64,000 bases of DNA from an uncultured Clostridia bacterium (GTDB lineage Bacteria > Bacillota > Clostridia > Lachnospirales > Lachnospiraceae): positions 1 to 64,000 of the forward strand of contig CANRWA010000014.1 of the NCBI GenBank assembly GCA_947643415.1, read 5' to 3'. Within the stretch, counting starts at the first letter, position 1; the number at the start of each line of letters is the position of its first letter. The notes beneath the pieces were generated by a model that had not been told where the DNA came from, did not search any database, and was given only the letters and a program-made list of their open reading frames with translations. Of this stretch, positions 7,967 to 16,154 are shown piece after piece. The translations under genes were made by a program, and so were the position numbers.

Positions 7967-9742
7967 CTAAATAGCAAACTGCCCTCTGATGATATCCTCG
8001 TCAGAGAGCAGCTCATAATCTTCATATCTTCCCGCATCAAACGCAAAGGTGTCATGGGCCAGCGGCGTTTTTGCATAGTTATACGCTTCTGCCCCTCCAT
8101 CCTCTGTCATCTTAATATTCGGGTGTTTCATCAAGTCATATTTCCTGTCCATCATGGCACGTTCCCCACGGACAAACAATAAGGCATACTGGTTATCCAG
8201 CATACGCACCTCATCCGGCATGAGAAGCTCCCTTCCGCTTTGCTGGAAGTTTGTGGAATAACTTCCCGAACGTCCTTTGGTCTGCCCATACGTGTTGGTA
8301 TCAATGGTTTCCTTCCCAAGCAGTTCCGAGATGTATTTATGCGTCTCCTTTTCATTGCCGCCCAGGTATAGCAGCTCGTCACAATTACCTACCAGGCTTT
8401 CCCATGAATCTTTAAACAGCGCCTTGATCTGGCTCATGTTCTGCACGATAATACTGCAGAAAATAGAACGTGACCGACAGGTACTTAAAATTTTCTCAAA
8501 ATCATCGGGCAGGGCAACATTGGGCCACTCATCCATAATGCAGTTTACCGGGACCCGCAGCCTGCCCCCGTATTTACGGTCGGCCACATAATAAAGTGTC
8601 TGGAAAAGCTGGGTATAGATCATGCCCACAAGATAATTCAGGGATGTATCTGCATCCGGGATACAGCAGAAAAGCGCCACCTTTTTTTCTCCCATGCTGG
8701 CAAGATCCAGTTCATCATGGCAGGTCAGATTTGCAATCTGCGGCAGGTTAAAAGCTGCCAGCCGGACGCCTACGGAAATCAGGATAGATTTTGCAGTCTT
8801 TCCCGCAGCCTGTTTGTAAATATGATATTGCTTGACTGCGATATTTTCCGGATCCCGCATTTCCAGCCGTTCAAACAGGATGTCAAGCGGTGACTCGTAG
8901 TCCTCATCATCTTCCTTTACCTGGGCAGAAGCCAGCATTTCCATGATCATGGCAAAGTTCTGTTCCTCCGGCGGTGCTTCATGCAGCAGATACAGCATGA
9001 GTGCCTGTAAAAGCGCAGTCTCGCTTTTTTCCCAAAAGGGATCCGAGGACTGCGCTCCCTTGGGTGTCGTGTTCCGGATCAGGTTCGTGATGAGCTTCAG
9101 CACGTCCTTGTCATCCGTCACATATTCAAACGGATTATAGCCAAAGGATGTATCCGGATGGATCAGGTCAAATACCCGTACCTCATACCCTTTCTTTTCC
9201 AGCAGGCCGCCTGTCTTTCGCAAAAGCTCTGCCTTTGGATCGGTCACCACCATGGAACAGTTGCACTGCATGATATTCGGGATCGCATAGCTTCTGGATT
9301 TCCCTGCACCGCTGCCGCCTACTACTAATACATTTAAATTCCGCTTATGCCGGAAACAGTCAAACCCCATGCGGAAGTTCTGTGTCAGCAGGATATTGTC
9401 CGCATAAGGTTTCTGCTGGTATTTCTTACATAACTGTGCCGCATCACCCCATTTGGCGGAACCATGTTCCTCTCCCCTGCGGTAGTTCTTCTGGTTTGCA
9501 TAGTAAATGCCGATGCCAAAGGCATAGAGCAGGGTACAGACCAGGATGGCTTTTAACGTATATTGTGTATAATGCAGGGATAACGGATGCTCCAGCTTTT
9601 CTGTAAGCGCCTCCATGATCTCCATCAGGTTCTGTCCTGGTGATATGGCATCCGCAAGAAGCGCCCCCGCCCACCACACAACAGGCAAAGCGGCAAGCCA
9701 GATGATCCACTCTGACCTGCCGCCTTTACTTACCGGGAAAAT
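7967..9742 (-). CDS. VirD4/TraG-family coupling protein
   Basis: A membrane ATPase that hands the relaxase-DNA complex to the T4SS. Walker A is GGSGAGKSRS (about residue 141) and Walker B is CIMDEWPN (about 400). Two N-terminal membrane segments are expected: the second (KAILVCTLLYAFGIGIYYA) is clear, and the first (WIIWLAALPVVWWAGALL) is interrupted if the only usable start is the TTG at 9688. In-frame sequence continues upstream to about 9742, where AUU follows GAGAGGGATGG, but there is no ATG, GTG or TTG. I extend to 9742 on the membrane-segment argument; 9688 is the conservative start. Confidence 0.88.
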   Translation of the reverse strand: MFPVSKGGRSEWIIWLAALPVVWWAGALLADAISPGQNLMEIMEALTEKLEHPLSLHYTQYTLKAILVCTLLYAFGIGIYYANQKNYRRGEEHGSAKWGDAAQLCKKYQQKPYADNILLTQNFRMGFDCFRHKRNLNVLVVGGSGAGKSRSYAIPNIMQCNCSMVVTDPKAELLRKTGGLLEKKGYEVRVFDLIHPDTSFGYNPFEYVTDDKDVLKLITNLIRNTTPKGAQSSDPFWEKSETALLQALMLYLLHEAPPEEQNFAMIMEMLASAQVKEDDEDYESPLDILFERLEMRDPENIAVKQYHIYKQAAGKTAKSILISVGVRLAAFNLPQIANLTCHDELDLASMGEKKVALFCCIPDADTSLNYLVGMIYTQLFQTLYYVADRKYGGRLRVPVNCIMDEWPNVALPDDFEKILSTCRSRSIFCSIIVQNMSQIKALFKDSWESLVGNCDELLYLGGNEKETHKYISELLGKETIDTNTYGQTKGRSGSYSTNFQQSGRELLMPDEVRMLDNQYALLFVRGERAMMDRKYDLMKHPNIKMTEDGGAEAYNYAKTPLAHDTFAFDAGRYEDYELLSDEDIIRGQFAI

Positions 9743-9996
9743 CCATCCCTCTCTTTCTTTGGCCTGCTTACCACTTGGAAGCTGTCCACTTCCGTGTTTA
9801 ACGGTAATGACCTCCCATTCTCCCAGCTTACAAAAATCTGCCCAATATCATCCACAAATGACACTGTGCCTTTTAAGCCGGATGGCATATCGTTTTCTCC
9901 CTCCATATGCCCAAGGCAGACCTGTGTGCCTTTTGGATATCTCTGTTTGATAACCTTTGCCTGCCTGCCAAGCCTTTCCCATTCATTCACGGGCAT
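9730..9996 (-). CDS. DUF4314-like protein
   Basis: About 88 residues. The core (KGTVSFVDDIGQIFVSWENG followed by DSF) is the small SH3-like beta-barrel pattern I associate with DUF4314 in ICEs. It lies immediately upstream of the coupling protein and probably overlaps its extended start. Two starts are possible: ATG at 9996, or GTG at 9990, which is better spaced from the GGGGGA. The frame itself is open to 10026. Function unknown; cytoplasmic. Confidence 0.7.
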   Translation of the reverse strand: MPVNEWERLGRQAKVIKQRYPKGTQVCLGHMEGENDMPSGLKGTVSFVDDIGQIFVSWENGRSLPLNTEVDSFQVVSRPKKERDGFSR

Positions 9997-10038
9997 TCCC
10001 CCTTTCCGATCAAAAAAGACAGGCATCCCGCCTGTCCG

Positions 10039-10347
10039 TTACCGTGTCCGATAGGTCCTGTACCTTGCATTCATGATACGCATTAAAACCGTATCGATCC
10101 CATCGGTATATCTTCCGTTTTCAATGTAAGTATCCCGGAGCCCATTTAAAGCCTGTACTGCTTTTTTATGCTCCCCATCCGTCAGATAGAGCTTCTTATC
10201 CCTGTGGCCGGCCAGCCGCAGGATAAGGTCCCCCGTTTCTTTTGTGGATGCGCCCGCATCCTTTTCTTCCCGGAATACATCCCGCAGGGCATGCACCAGC
10301 ATATTGACGGTGATCTCATCTGTTTTTACGCATCGTCTTTTTTCCAT
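10039..10347 (-). CDS. hypothetical ICE protein
   Basis: 102 residues, charged and largely helical, no membrane segment and no motif I recognise. The ATG at 10347 has the strong Shine-Dalgarno GGAAAGGAGGCC; the longer frame to 10449 lacks one. It sits between the ArdC-like gene and the DUF4314-like gene in the mobilisation-to-transfer run, with short spacers, so it is likely co-transcribed. Confidence 0.6.
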   Translation of the reverse strand: MEKRRCVKTDEITVNMLVHALRDVFREEKDAGASTKETGDLILRLAGHRDKKLYLTDGEHKKAVQALNGLRDTYIENGRYTDGIDTVLMRIMNARYRTYRTR

Positions 10348-10474
10348 CCTCCGGCCTCCTTTCCTTCTTTTCCTGACCACAACATACCACACCTGCTGGC
10401 AGAAAGCTACTGGATCTTCCGGAAAAAAAGCACCTTTTTTATGCTCCATTTTTTATTGCAGAGAGCCCTTTTTA

Positions 10475-11431
10475 TCAGCGTTCCGGCTGTTTTTCCGGCT
10501 GCTTTTTCCCTTTTCCGGATTTTGCTGATCCCTCAGATATGGAAAACTCATCTGCGACAAATTCCTGTTCCTGCTCTCCAAGGTTCCGGTTCAAGTGGTT
10601 GCTGATGCCATAGGCGGCATTGCGGATATCCCCGATAAACGCACGGAGTTCCTTGGGATCCTTATCACCGTTGCCCTGCATCTCACACACTTTGTCAAAC
10701 CGGAAGCCGGAAGTATCCACGCCGTATTTCTGCGCTACTACATAAGCGGCACAGAATGCTTTGGGTGATACCTTCTGACGGGCGTAACTGCCATCATGGG
10801 CATCCAGCGCGGCACAGGCCAGCTCCCGGTTGATGGCATGGAATGTAGTAACCTCATTCATCCCGTTCCTCACATAAATCGTGCGCTGTCTTGGGATATA
10901 CTGTGCCTGCACCCCTTCCGGCAGATTGTCTGCGATCCGTACCGCCACATCCGGATTGGTCAGGAGCGCCCCCATGAGCGTTTCCATATCTTTTGGCTCT
11001 GGCGGAACTGGAGGCTTCATGCGGATCTGGCTGATATCATACGCCTTTCCGATGTTCGTTCCCTGCATGATGACACCGTCTTTTTCATAATCCTGTGTAA
11101 TAAGGAATCGGTAGCCATGCACTCCTGCCCGCAGGGAATAGCCTTCCTCCTTCACTTTTTCAAATGTCATCACCTGCCGGATCTCCGGATTCTGGCCATA
11201 AAGCAGGAGCAGGTTCGGTGTTTTCTGAGGCTTGCACTGTGCCATGAAATCAAGGAACCCTTTCAGGGAATCCCCATCTTTGAACACATCCTGGGCCTTG
11301 GCGTCGATCTCCGCCCACACTTCCTCACGCTCCTGTTTCTTTAAAGCGGCATATTCCTCTTTGCTCATACGGGGCTGCTGTTCCTCTACAGCAGGCTCAT
11401 CCCCTGACGATAAATACTTTGATAAATCCAT
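10475..11431 (-). CDS. ArdC/LtrC-like protein with a degenerate zincin site
   Basis: 318 residues. The first half resembles the ssDNA-binding region of ArdC/LtrC anti-restriction proteins (KTPNLLLLYGQNPEIRQVMTF). The second half looks like the zincin half: FHAINRELACAALDAHDGSYAR followed later by AAYVVAQKYGVDTSGFRF. In active members this region reads HELxHA with a third Glu just before AYVV; here HExxH reads NRELA and the third position is SPKAF, so the metal ligands appear lost. It probably binds DNA or protein without peptidase activity. It sits between PcfB and the DUF4314 region. Confidence 0.65.
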   Translation of the reverse strand: MDLSKYLSSGDEPAVEEQQPRMSKEEYAALKKQEREEVWAEIDAKAQDVFKDGDSLKGFLDFMAQCKPQKTPNLLLLYGQNPEIRQVMTFEKVKEEGYSLRAGVHGYRFLITQDYEKDGVIMQGTNIGKAYDISQIRMKPPVPPEPKDMETLMGALLTNPDVAVRIADNLPEGVQAQYIPRQRTIYVRNGMNEVTTFHAINRELACAALDAHDGSYARQKVSPKAFCAAYVVAQKYGVDTSGFRFDKVCEMQGNGDKDPKELRAFIGDIRNAAYGISNHLNRNLGEQEQEFVADEFSISEGSAKSGKGKKQPEKQPER

Positions 11432-11436
11432 CTACA

Positions 11437-12243
11437 TCACCTTCCCTTTGCCTTTGATTTTTTTCTCTTTTTTCTGCCAGCCGAACGATTTTTGCTGCGA
11501 CTCCTGTTTTGTTCTTTCTGTTTGGCAGATTCCTGTTTCTCCTGCCTGATCTTGTCCAGCTCCGCACGGACGGACGGCTTTTCCTGCCCTTCTGTGCGTT
11601 CCGGTTTCTCCATCTGCTCAGACTTTTCCCGCCCGGTAGAAGTATCTTTGCTGCGCGAGGAAGGTTCGGACGGATTCCTTTCCTCCTGCGCCTGCATAAA
11701 ATTTTCCGGATCCTGCTCTGGCTCCTCAAAGCCAAAATCCTGTTCCATATCCCCAAGTTCAAACTGGATCTCGCCCTCCGGCATCTCCACTGTTTCGGTC
11801 GGGGCCTCCGTCACATTCTGGCTCTGTTCTGCTTCCATCGCAACCTCCTGGACAGCCTCTCCGCTTTCCGATCTCAGGAAATCAAGGTTCATTTTATCCA
11901 TGACCCGGTTGACCTTGGCAGCGTCATCCGCAAACACCATGATCTCACACTGGCCCGGATTCTTTCTGTCACGGATGACAACATACAAAAGCCCCCGTTT
12001 TTTCCCTTCACGGGCAAATTCCTTCAGACGGTCGGACGGCACAGTAAAAAATTTCAATGGACGGTTCTCCTTCAGCATCCGCACCATGCGTGTCTTTCCA
12101 TAAGTCCGCTTCTGGTCTTTTAATACCGCTGCAAAAAATATAGCAAGGTTTTTCGCAACCGTACCGGACAAACGCAGGCTGTAATCAATCCCTTCCAGTG
12201 AATACCGGACGATCTGGTCTGCCGCATCTCCACCATAATTCAT
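11437..12243 (-). CDS. PcfB family mobilisation protein
   Basis: 268 residues. The N-terminal 145 residues (GGDAADQIVRYSLEGIDYSL to the KVNRVMDKMNLDFL region) match the PcfB/DUF3801 family, relaxosome accessory proteins encoded next to the relaxase in pCF10-like and Tn1549-like systems. The rest is a long Glu-, Lys- and Arg-rich disordered tail. The ATG at 12243 is 7-8 nt from GGGGAGGT, and the GTG at 12252 sits on that signal. It immediately follows the relaxase. Confidence 0.85.
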   Translation of the reverse strand: MNYGGDAADQIVRYSLEGIDYSLRLSGTVAKNLAIFFAAVLKDQKRTYGKTRMVRMLKENRPLKFFTVPSDRLKEFAREGKKRGLLYVVIRDRKNPGQCEIMVFADDAAKVNRVMDKMNLDFLRSESGEAVQEVAMEAEQSQNVTEAPTETVEMPEGEIQFELGDMEQDFGFEEPEQDPENFMQAQEERNPSEPSSRSKDTSTGREKSEQMEKPERTEGQEKPSVRAELDKIRQEKQESAKQKEQNRSRSKNRSAGRKKRKKSKAKGR

Positions 12244-12248
12244 CGCTC

Positions 12249-13544
12249 TCACCTCCCCTCTTTCTGTTCCTGATGTTCTTTTTCCTTATGCCCGCAGGCA
12301 TTTTGTTTTTCCTGTTCCAATTGCTGTTCCCTCAGCCTCTGCTCAATCTCCAGCGAATGCTGTTCAATCTTTACGCACATCCGGATCTCTTTACGCATAG
12401 GCTTCAGCATATCCGTGATCTCCCGGATTCTTGCGGACTCCGGTTCTGCCCGGTACAGGCGGTGGCGTTCTTTTGTGAGGGAAAGTACCTGTCCTTCCAA
12501 CGGTTTCCGGTAGCTCTCCAGTTCTTCTCTGGTGGTAATGCCATGCTTCTGCAGAAACTCCATCTGAGCGATCCGCTCATCCAGCCGCCGGATGTCCTGC
12601 CGAAGCGCATAAGATACACGCTTTGGTTTCCGCTTGAGGACTCCCATCTGGTACAGGTATGAATAATAGAGGGCCTGCAGCCCATGAAGTTTTTTCCGCT
12701 TTACGGGATTTCCTTTCCCAGCCTGTTGCCCTTTAAAATCCCTGGGCTGTAAGATCCATCCCCGGATGGCTTCTTCCGTGTAATTTTTCCCAAGGCTTTT
12801 CAGCCTCACATACCGCTCCATGCCCGGAGCCCGCAGGGCAATATATTTCCGGTTCAGTTTAAAGGCATATCCCTTCTTTTCCATCACGCCGATAAACTGG
12901 CGCCAGCTGAAGCTTTCCTCCACGGCCTCTTTAATATCCATACGGATGGCGGTCCTCCAGGTTGGTTTTCCCTCCCTTTCTGCCTGCCACTCTGCATAAG
13001 ATCTCCCTTTGCCTCCCTCCGGCTGGATAATGGAAAGGCCGTATTTTTTACACAGGCTGTCGGATATCCTGCGCACATCCTCATAATAGCTCCTGCTGTT
13101 GCTGTGGTATTTCTTCCCATCTTCCATGCTGACGGAATTGAACACCAGATGGTTATGGTAATGGCTGGTATTCAAATGGGTAGTCACCACAACTTCATAT
13201 TTCCCTTTCAGTAACTGCTCCGCAAGTTCCAGCCCGATCAGATGTGCAAGCTCCGGCGATACCTCCCCTGCCGCAAAACTCTGCACCAGATGATACCCCT
13301 GGACGCCGTCCATTTTATGGAACCTCTGCTTGGTAGAACGCATATCCGCAAACGCACCCTCACAGGTACATCCAATGGCATCTTCAAATACCACGGTTTC
13401 CGTTTTATCCCGGTTCAGTGCATAATCGATAGCTTCCTCCAGCGATCCGGCCGAAGACGCAGGTTTTGTGGTCTTTTCCTTATCCTTAATATAATCGATC
13501 GAATTATCCAGACGGTGGACAGGTATGATACTGGTATATGCCAT
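12249..13544 (-). CDS. relaxase/mobilisation nuclease (MobA/VirD2 type)
   Basis: 431 residues. It nicks the transfer origin and is carried covalently into the recipient. The catalytic histidine cluster HLNTSHYHNH (His 123, 128, 130, 132) is the relaxase motif III; Tyr3 or Tyr17 are candidate nucleophiles. The N-terminal half is the PF03432-type nuclease, the C-terminal half a helical coiled region rich in Gln, Glu and Arg. It starts just 7 bp past the MobC stop, and PcfB overlaps or abuts its end, making a mobC-mobA-pcfB unit. Confidence 0.93.
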   Translation of the reverse strand: MAYTSIIPVHRLDNSIDYIKDKEKTTKPASSAGSLEEAIDYALNRDKTETVVFEDAIGCTCEGAFADMRSTKQRFHKMDGVQGYHLVQSFAAGEVSPELAHLIGLELAEQLLKGKYEVVVTTHLNTSHYHNHLVFNSVSMEDGKKYHSNSRSYYEDVRRISDSLCKKYGLSIIQPEGGKGRSYAEWQAEREGKPTWRTAIRMDIKEAVEESFSWRQFIGVMEKKGYAFKLNRKYIALRAPGMERYVRLKSLGKNYTEEAIRGWILQPRDFKGQQAGKGNPVKRKKLHGLQALYYSYLYQMGVLKRKPKRVSYALRQDIRRLDERIAQMEFLQKHGITTREELESYRKPLEGQVLSLTKERHRLYRAEPESARIREITDMLKPMRKEIRMCVKIEQHSLEIEQRLREQQLEQEKQNACGHKEKEHQEQKEGR

Positions 13545-13550
13545 AGGCCA

Positions 13551-13859
13551 TTACCAGTCCTCTTTTACGATCTGCCATACTTCCTTTGATACCCGCAGCA
13601 TTTCCCTGACGCTTTCTGTCTCTGCCCGGCCAGTGGCATTTGCCACATGGGCCAGCTGGTTGGCATTGTTGCAGAGCCCCGCTATCTTCCGAAGCAGGTC
13701 GGCATGATGCTCACAGGGCTTGGCATGCACTTCTGCCCCTACGATCAATGACCGTAAGAATTCTTCCCTCGCAAGGCCGCTTTTTTGCACCTGCTCATCT
13801 AAGAACCGCAGCTCTTTGGCGTTCAGCCGGACAGGTACCACATGATTCCGTTTCCGCAT
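13551..13859 (-). CDS. mobC: MobC-family relaxosome protein
   Basis: 102 residues. The N-terminus (PVRLNAKELRFLDEQVQKSG) is a ribbon-helix-helix-like start, and the middle (CNNANQLAHVANATG) is the MobC signature (NxNQlar.aN). MobC proteins bind and melt oriT next to the relaxase. The ATG at 13859 follows GGAAGGCAGGTGAAAGG. A longer frame to 13886 overlaps the preceding gene. Confidence 0.9.
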   Translation of the reverse strand: MRKRNHVVPVRLNAKELRFLDEQVQKSGLAREEFLRSLIVGAEVHAKPCEHHADLLRKIAGLCNNANQLAHVANATGRAETESVREMLRVSKEVWQIVKEDW

Positions 13860-13863
13860 CCTT

Positions 13864-14301
13864 TCACCTGCCTTCCGTTCTTTCATTTTTCTTTTTCACT
13901 TCGGCCTCCCGCCAATACTCCATTGGCAGATTTGGAGACAGGTCTGCCTGCGCCAGCACTTCTTTTCCTTCAAGATCGATCTTCCGGCAGTCCGGCATAA
14001 ATGCAGCATATCTCGGATATGCATATCCTTCCGCTTCTATCAGGATGCCTTCCCTGTACCCGGAGGTTGTTACAAGGATGCAGTGCATCCTCCTGTCTCC
14101 CGGATCCATATACATGGCGTCACGATTGTCATATAGGAACCGATAATACCCATACAGTTCACCGGAAAACTTTTCGAACTGCTCTCTGGAAAGCTCTGCG
14201 ATTTTTTCCACTTCAAAACCACAGCGGAAACTCCCATAGTAGTGTTCTTTTAAATCCTTCATGTTGATAGGTTTCCTTACAAATTCGGCGCTGTCTGCCA
14301 T
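13864..14301 (-). CDS. hypothetical ICE protein
   Basis: About 145 residues, mixed charge, no membrane segment. Features are a FRCGFEVEKI segment and a GYYRFLYDNRDAMYMD stretch. I do not recognise the family with certainty. The ATG at 14301 has GGAAG 8 nt upstream; a GTG at 14316 would add five residues. It lies 4 bp upstream of MobC and directly after a tiny membrane peptide. Confidence 0.6.
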   Translation of the reverse strand: MADSAEFVRKPINMKDLKEHYYGSFRCGFEVEKIAELSREQFEKFSGELYGYYRFLYDNRDAMYMDPGDRRMHCILVTTSGYREGILIEAEGYAYPRYAAFMPDCRKIDLEGKEVLAQADLSPNLPMEYWREAEVKKKNERTEGR

Positions 14302-14316
14302 ATTGATATCTTCCAC

Positions 14317-14400
14317 CTACATATCCCCTTTCTTCTTCAGAATCATAAGGGCAGCAAGCAGCGATACAACGACAGCCCCTGCAATTACTTTCTTTTTCAT
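14317..14400 (-). CDS. 27-aa single-pass membrane peptide (copy 1)
   Basis: The sequence MKKKVIAGAVVVSLLAALMI is followed by a short Lys-rich tail and TAG: a positive N-terminus, one hydrophobic helix and a positive C-terminus. The ribosome-binding region GAAAGAAGGTGTGCC is shared almost base for base with the second peptide at 15515-15601. The next gene starts one base or so after the stop. Because start region, length and topology all match its twin, I believe it is translated. Function unknown; it could be a membrane anchor or a small regulator of the transfer machine. Confidence 0.6.
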   Translation of the reverse strand: MKKKVIAGAVVVSLLAALMILKKKGDM

Positions 14401-14428
14401 CGGCACACCTTCTTTCATCATTTAAATT

Positions 14429-14471
14429 CCGGGCGGAATGAAAATAACTTCGTTTCCCATGAACCGCCCGG
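14429..14471. other. 8-bp GC inverted repeat in the mobilisation intergenic region (candidate oriT or terminator)
   Basis: CCGGGCGG at 14429-14436 and CCGCCCGG at 14464-14471 flank a 27-nt loop. The repeat sits in the 131-nt gap between the 329-aa gene and the peptide/mobC/relaxase block, the position where oriT is often found. There is no strong T-run after it on the minus strand. No nic consensus could be assigned. Confidence 0.35.
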
Positions 14472-14531
14472 TCTGTCTCTTATTTGAATTCATTTCTAAT
14501 ACTCACCCCATTCTCATCTTTGTCTGCTGTA

Positions 14532-15521
14532 TTACCGCACCGTTTCATCCCTGCCCGGATTCTGTTTCACTTTCGGCTGCAGGTCACGGGGATGCTCTCC
14601 TGAGATCGGCCTGATAAAATCAATCCTGCCAGCGGCCAAGATTGCCTGATGGTTAAGCTGTCTCTGCCATGCGCTGACACTTGGCGCCCACTTAAACCCA
14701 TTTTGGCGGAGTATCTGGCGTTCCTGGGCAGACGGCTTTTCTTCAAAGAAAAGCTGCAGACGGTTCATCTCCTGGTTTGCCACAGCCTTTCCTTTGGCAA
14801 ATTCCCATCCCTGAAAGCCGACTTCCGCATACTGCTTTAATTCCGCAATCCGTGCTTTGATACGCCGGATCTCCGCACTGTTATTTGACAATGTAGCAGA
14901 ATGAAAGGGCTTATCTCCCAAGTGCCACGGCTGTTCCATGGATACCTTGAGCTTTTCGATCTCCATCGTGCCAAGTGCAGTACAGCCATCCAGCGTCTGA
15001 TGTTTCCGGTAATATGCATTTACCTCCTTCATCGTCTGCTGGGACTGTTCCAGCCGCTCCAGCTTCTTCTCCAGCTGCTCCACTGCATGGGGATTGTCTG
15101 CACGGATCCCACCCGTGCCCGTACTCTTGATCTTGTCCAGGATGCCCTGCACCTGCCGCCATTCTTCCATGTTATGGGCCCTGGCAGCATTCTGCTTTTC
15201 CTTCTTCCCGGTTGGGAAATTCGCTGGCCCGGCAATCATTACCGATGGCACACGGGCATCGATCTCGAAGCTCCGGTTCATGTTATCCGCCAGTTTCCGG
15301 GCATAGGTATCCACAAGTGCATCAATCTTTCCATGATAGATGGGATCCACTTTTTCTTTCTGGTGTTTTGCAATCTCCACTGCTTGGTCCACACACCGCC
15401 TGTATTCTGCGGTAGCGCTCCCCTCTTTATAATCAGAAAAACTGTTCATCTCCTTTGCCCTGCGTGCCGCATCCTCACGGATCGGATAATAGAGCACGCT
15501 GCTTTCCTGTTTTTCTACCAA
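14532..15521 (-). CDS. conserved ICE protein with ATP/DNA-processing accessory motifs, unknown function
   Basis: 329 residues, mostly helical. It contains a RSFEIDARVPSVMIAGPANF segment and a Lys-rich GKKEKQNAA stretch, two coiled regions, and a C-terminal ILRQNGFKWAPSVSAWQRQL motif. The FKW.PS...WQR.L pattern is common at the ends of large polyvalent ICE and phage proteins. The start is a TTG placed 7-8 nt after AAGGAGG, overlapping the stop of the second tiny peptide, so translation is probably coupled. Function not known. Confidence 0.6.
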   Translation of the reverse strand: MVEKQESSVLYYPIREDAARRAKEMNSFSDYKEGSATAEYRRCVDQAVEIAKHQKEKVDPIYHGKIDALVDTYARKLADNMNRSFEIDARVPSVMIAGPANFPTGKKEKQNAARAHNMEEWRQVQGILDKIKSTGTGGIRADNPHAVEQLEKKLERLEQSQQTMKEVNAYYRKHQTLDGCTALGTMEIEKLKVSMEQPWHLGDKPFHSATLSNNSAEIRRIKARIAELKQYAEVGFQGWEFAKGKAVANQEMNRLQLFFEEKPSAQERQILRQNGFKWAPSVSAWQRQLNHQAILAAGRIDFIRPISGEHPRDLQPKVKQNPGRDETVR

Positions 15522-15601
15522 TCATGTGCCTCCTTCTTCCAAAAAATAAAACCAGCCACAAGGCCGGTTACGATCAACGCTGTAATTATCTTTTTCTTCA
15601 T
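15515..15601 (-). CDS. 28-aa single-pass membrane peptide (copy 2)
   Basis: The peptide begins MKKKIITALIVTGLVAGFIF and ends in a WKK-containing tail with TAG. It has the same length class, the same Met-Lys-Lys-Lys start, hydrophobic core and basic end as the 14317-14400 peptide, and the same upstream sequence GAAAGAAGGTGTGCC. Its stop overlaps the start of the 329-aa gene. Duplication of both the leader and the peptide argues for a real function. Confidence 0.6.
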   Translation of the reverse strand: MKKKIITALIVTGLVAGFIFWKKEAHDW

Positions 15602-15619
15602 GGCACACCTTCTTTCTGC

Positions 15620-16003
15620 TCATTCAATCATAGACGGTGAAAACAGGATCCCCCTTATCTGCATCTGGAGGGCAAATTCTGTCATCTGCCACCTCATGCC
15701 ATTGATCTCGGCATGGTCCTGATCCAGATAGTGGCAGATTCCCGCCACCCTTTCCCCGTCACCATACATCAGATCCACGCAAGCCCCATCGGGAATGGTA
15801 AACAGCAGGACGCCGTTTGGATCCGTAAAACGGATGATCCGTTCACCAGATACTGGCGGAGCCGGTTCCGGCACACACCTCTTTTCTATTTCATAAACAC
15901 CATTCTGCTCATCTGCTCTTTTTGCGGCAACTGCAAGGCTCGTGATAATAACTCCAAAACAGCCGCCCACCATAGCTCCTACAAATACACTCATCATTCC
16001 CAT
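15620..16003 (-). CDS. DUF3789-like membrane protein with LPD28-like C-terminal domain
   Basis: 127 residues. The N-terminal hydrophobic helix (FVGAMVGGCFGVIITSLAVA) plus AAKRADE is the short DUF3789 pattern. The rest (LLFTIPDGACVDLMYGDGER, HYLDQDHAEINGMRWQM) resembles the LPD28 domain of large polyvalent ICE proteins. The two are usually separate, so this may be a fusion. It is likely anchored in the membrane with the domain in the cytoplasm. The ATG follows AAAGGAGAATAAAGAA. Confidence 0.6.
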   Translation of the reverse strand: MGMMSVFVGAMVGGCFGVIITSLAVAAKRADEQNGVYEIEKRCVPEPAPPVSGERIIRFTDPNGVLLFTIPDGACVDLMYGDGERVAGICHYLDQDHAEINGMRWQMTEFALQMQIRGILFSPSMIE

Positions 16004-16032
16004 TTCTTTATTCTCCTTTCATTCACGGGGGG

Positions 16033-16071
16033 TTGGGGTTCTCCCCAAAGTGCGTTTGGATATCCAAACGC
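16033..16071. promoter_or_regulatory. two adjacent perfect palindromes
   Basis: TTGGGG-TTCT-CCCCAA (16033-16048) is followed three bases later by the 20-bp gap-free palindrome GCGTTTGGAT/ATCCAAACGC (16052-16071). They lie in a 151-nt gap, 30-70 nt before the DUF3789-like gene (minus strand). A gap-free palindrome suggests a dimeric DNA-binding site; as RNA the two would form tandem hairpins. Confidence 0.5.
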
Positions 16072-16154
16072 TATGCTTGCCAAACCAGTCGCACCGCCTG
16101 ATTCGGTCACTCAGTCAGAGTCAGTGATTCTGATCTGCTGTATCGGTTCAAAAT

